DNA of 29,686 bases. Source: Acidimicrobiia bacterium UBA4744 (GTDB taxonomy: Bacteria; Actinomycetota; Acidimicrobiia; Spongiisociales; UBA4744). Shown in pieces: positions 28,903 to 29,686 of the stretch. The stretch spans positions 1 to 29,686 of the forward strand of contig DHIO01000019.1 in assembly GCA_002403855.1 (NCBI GenBank), written 5' to 3'. Made by a program: the position numbers and the translations under genes. Under the pieces are notes generated by a model, which was not told where the DNA came from, ran no database searches, and saw only the letters and a list, made by a program, of their open reading frames with translations. Position 1 is the first letter of the stretch, and every line of letters begins with the position of its first letter.

Positions 28903-29642
28903 ACGCCCGCCTTGCCATCATCAACGTCACCCTCCGTCGTCTCATCACCCGGAAGCGAATTGTCGGTCTCGTCCTGTTCGCCTCCGTGCCCGCCCTGGTG
29001 GTTCTCTTCGCTTCAACCGGTGACCGCGGATCCGCCCGGCTGGCCGACCTGTATCACGACACCACCTTTGGTATCTTGCTGGCCGTCGCCCTGCCGGTGG
29101 TCGCCATCGTCAACGCCACCGGGGCATTGGGCGACGAGCGGCGTCTGCACACCATGCCGTTTCTGGCGTTGAAGCCGATTCCTCGATGGGCGATTTCCGT
29201 CTCCACCACGATCGCCTCGGTGGGCGCCACCCTGGCCGTCGCCGTCGTGGCGGTCGGACTGGGCTGGCTGGCGGCCGGTTCTGCCACCGGCGATTGGGGA
29301 ATCGCAACGGGGCCGGCGGTGGGTGCGCTGGTGGTGGCCATCGGCTACGGAACCATCTTCGTTCCGATCGGTTTGCTCACCAGGCGGGCCACGGTCATCG
29401 GGCTGATCTACCTGTTCCTCTGGGAAGCCAGCTTCGCCAACGCCGTGGCTGCTCTGGCCCCAACTTCGTTGGGCCATATTGCCCTGTCCGCCTATGTCGA
29501 CCTCGCTCCGGGCATCAGTGCGGCCGAGACCCTCGGCAACCTCGAGCCGGGGGTGGGGAATGCGCTCACCAAGGTGGCGGTGGTAGCGCTGGTATCGCTG
29601 GTCTTCACTACCTGGGCCCTCCGCCGGAGAGACCTGGCATAG
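28899..29642 (+). CDS. ABC-2 type permease, last gene of the exporter operon
   Basis: Membrane subunit of 247 residues with about six helices. It starts MNARLAIINVTLRRLITRKR, followed by a first helix (GLVLFASVPALVVLFAS), then GDERRLHTMPFLALKPIPRWAIS, the cytosolic ABC-2 loop. The last helix, VAVVALVSLVFTTWALRRRDLA, ends with the basic tail usual for this class. The ATG overlaps the ATPase stop (ATGA). It closes a four-gene ATPase-permease-ATPase-permease operon, which may form a heteromeric exporter or two separate ones. Confidence 0.85.
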   Translation: MNARLAIINVTLRRLITRKRIVGLVLFASVPALVVLFASTGDRGSARLADLYHDTTFGILLAVALPVVAIVNATGALGDERRLHTMPFLALKPIPRWAISVSTTIASVGATLAVAVVAVGLGWLAAGSATGDWGIATGPAVGALVVAIGYGTIFVPIGLLTRRATVIGLIYLFLWEASFANAVAALAPTSLGHIALSAYVDLAPGISAAETLGNLEPGVGNALTKVAVVALVSLVFTTWALRRRDLA

Positions 29643-29673
29643 GCAGTCAGGAGCTCTGCTTCTGACGTGGTCT

Positions 29674-29686
29674 CAGGTTGCAGGTT
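29674..29686. repeat. Dispersed intergenic repeat CAGGTTGCAGGTT, copy 2
   Basis: The identical 13-mer seen at 5642-5654 occurs here, 31 nt after the last permease stop, and continues off the window edge. Both copies lie just downstream of gene ends, so the element may be a post-operon repeat family. Confidence 0.5.

Overview
The window is a GC-rich, densely packed bacterial chromosome segment, most likely from an actinobacterium and possibly class Acidimicrobiia. Supporting signs are frequent GTG/TTG starts, -10 hexamers 6-9 nt upstream of start codons (leaderless-style promoters), a Thr/Ser-rich linker on a lipoprotein, and a MurA with Asp in place of the catalytic Cys, as in mycobacteria. 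The lineage is inferred; there is no rRNA or other phylogenetic marker here. I see no tRNA, CRISPR array, insertion sequence or phage gene.

Layout. 3-5058 (minus strand) is housekeeping: enoyl-CoA hydratase, MeaB GTPase, Nfu Fe-S scaffold, a secreted SpoIID-family protein and MurA. 5172-11522 is mixed: a canonical RpiB, a small alpha/beta hydrolase, a flippase-like membrane protein with a GT4 glycosyltransferase, a decayed 6-phosphogluconolactonase, a Thr-rich lipoprotein esterase, a DUF4126 membrane protein and a CDF-like membrane protein.

11519-18461 (minus strand) is the main feature: a compact bacterial microcompartment (BMC) operon. In transcription order it encodes a ribose-5-phosphate isomerase B-like enzyme, deoxyribose-phosphate aldolase (DeoC), a stacking-type BMC-T, BMC-H, BMC-P, a CoA-acylating aldehyde dehydrogenase, a PduT-like BMC-T, two more BMC-P, and a membrane M48 metallopeptidase. 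This gene content matches the sugar-phosphate-utilising (SPU) class of BMC. The proposed lumen pathway is deoxyribose-5-phosphate to glyceraldehyde-3-phosphate plus acetaldehyde (DeoC), then acetaldehyde to acetyl-CoA (AldDH). All three enzymes carry an N-terminal amphipathic helix that resembles an encapsulation peptide. The RpiB-like protein has Asp where the other RpiB of the window has its catalytic Cys. A divergent HTH/coiled-coil protein at 18544-19212 is the best regulator candidate, and a 15-bp quasi-palindrome lies between the two. No phosphotransacylase and no obvious BMC alcohol dehydrogenase are present, so CoA and NADH recycling are unexplained.

19263-22069 holds a quinone-oxidoreductase-like dehydrogenase, the class I fructose-bisphosphate aldolase FbaB (which could consume triose phosphate released by DeoC) and a DUF5658-like membrane protein. 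22159-24096 is a NatA/NatB-type ABC exporter whose permease is split by a frameshift and looks internally shortened. 24203-29642 holds methionyl-tRNA synthetase, a small PGPGW-type membrane protein, and a four-gene operon of two ABC ATPases alternating with two ABC-2 permeases. A short intergenic repeat (CAGGTTGCAGGTT) occurs at 5642 and again at the right edge.
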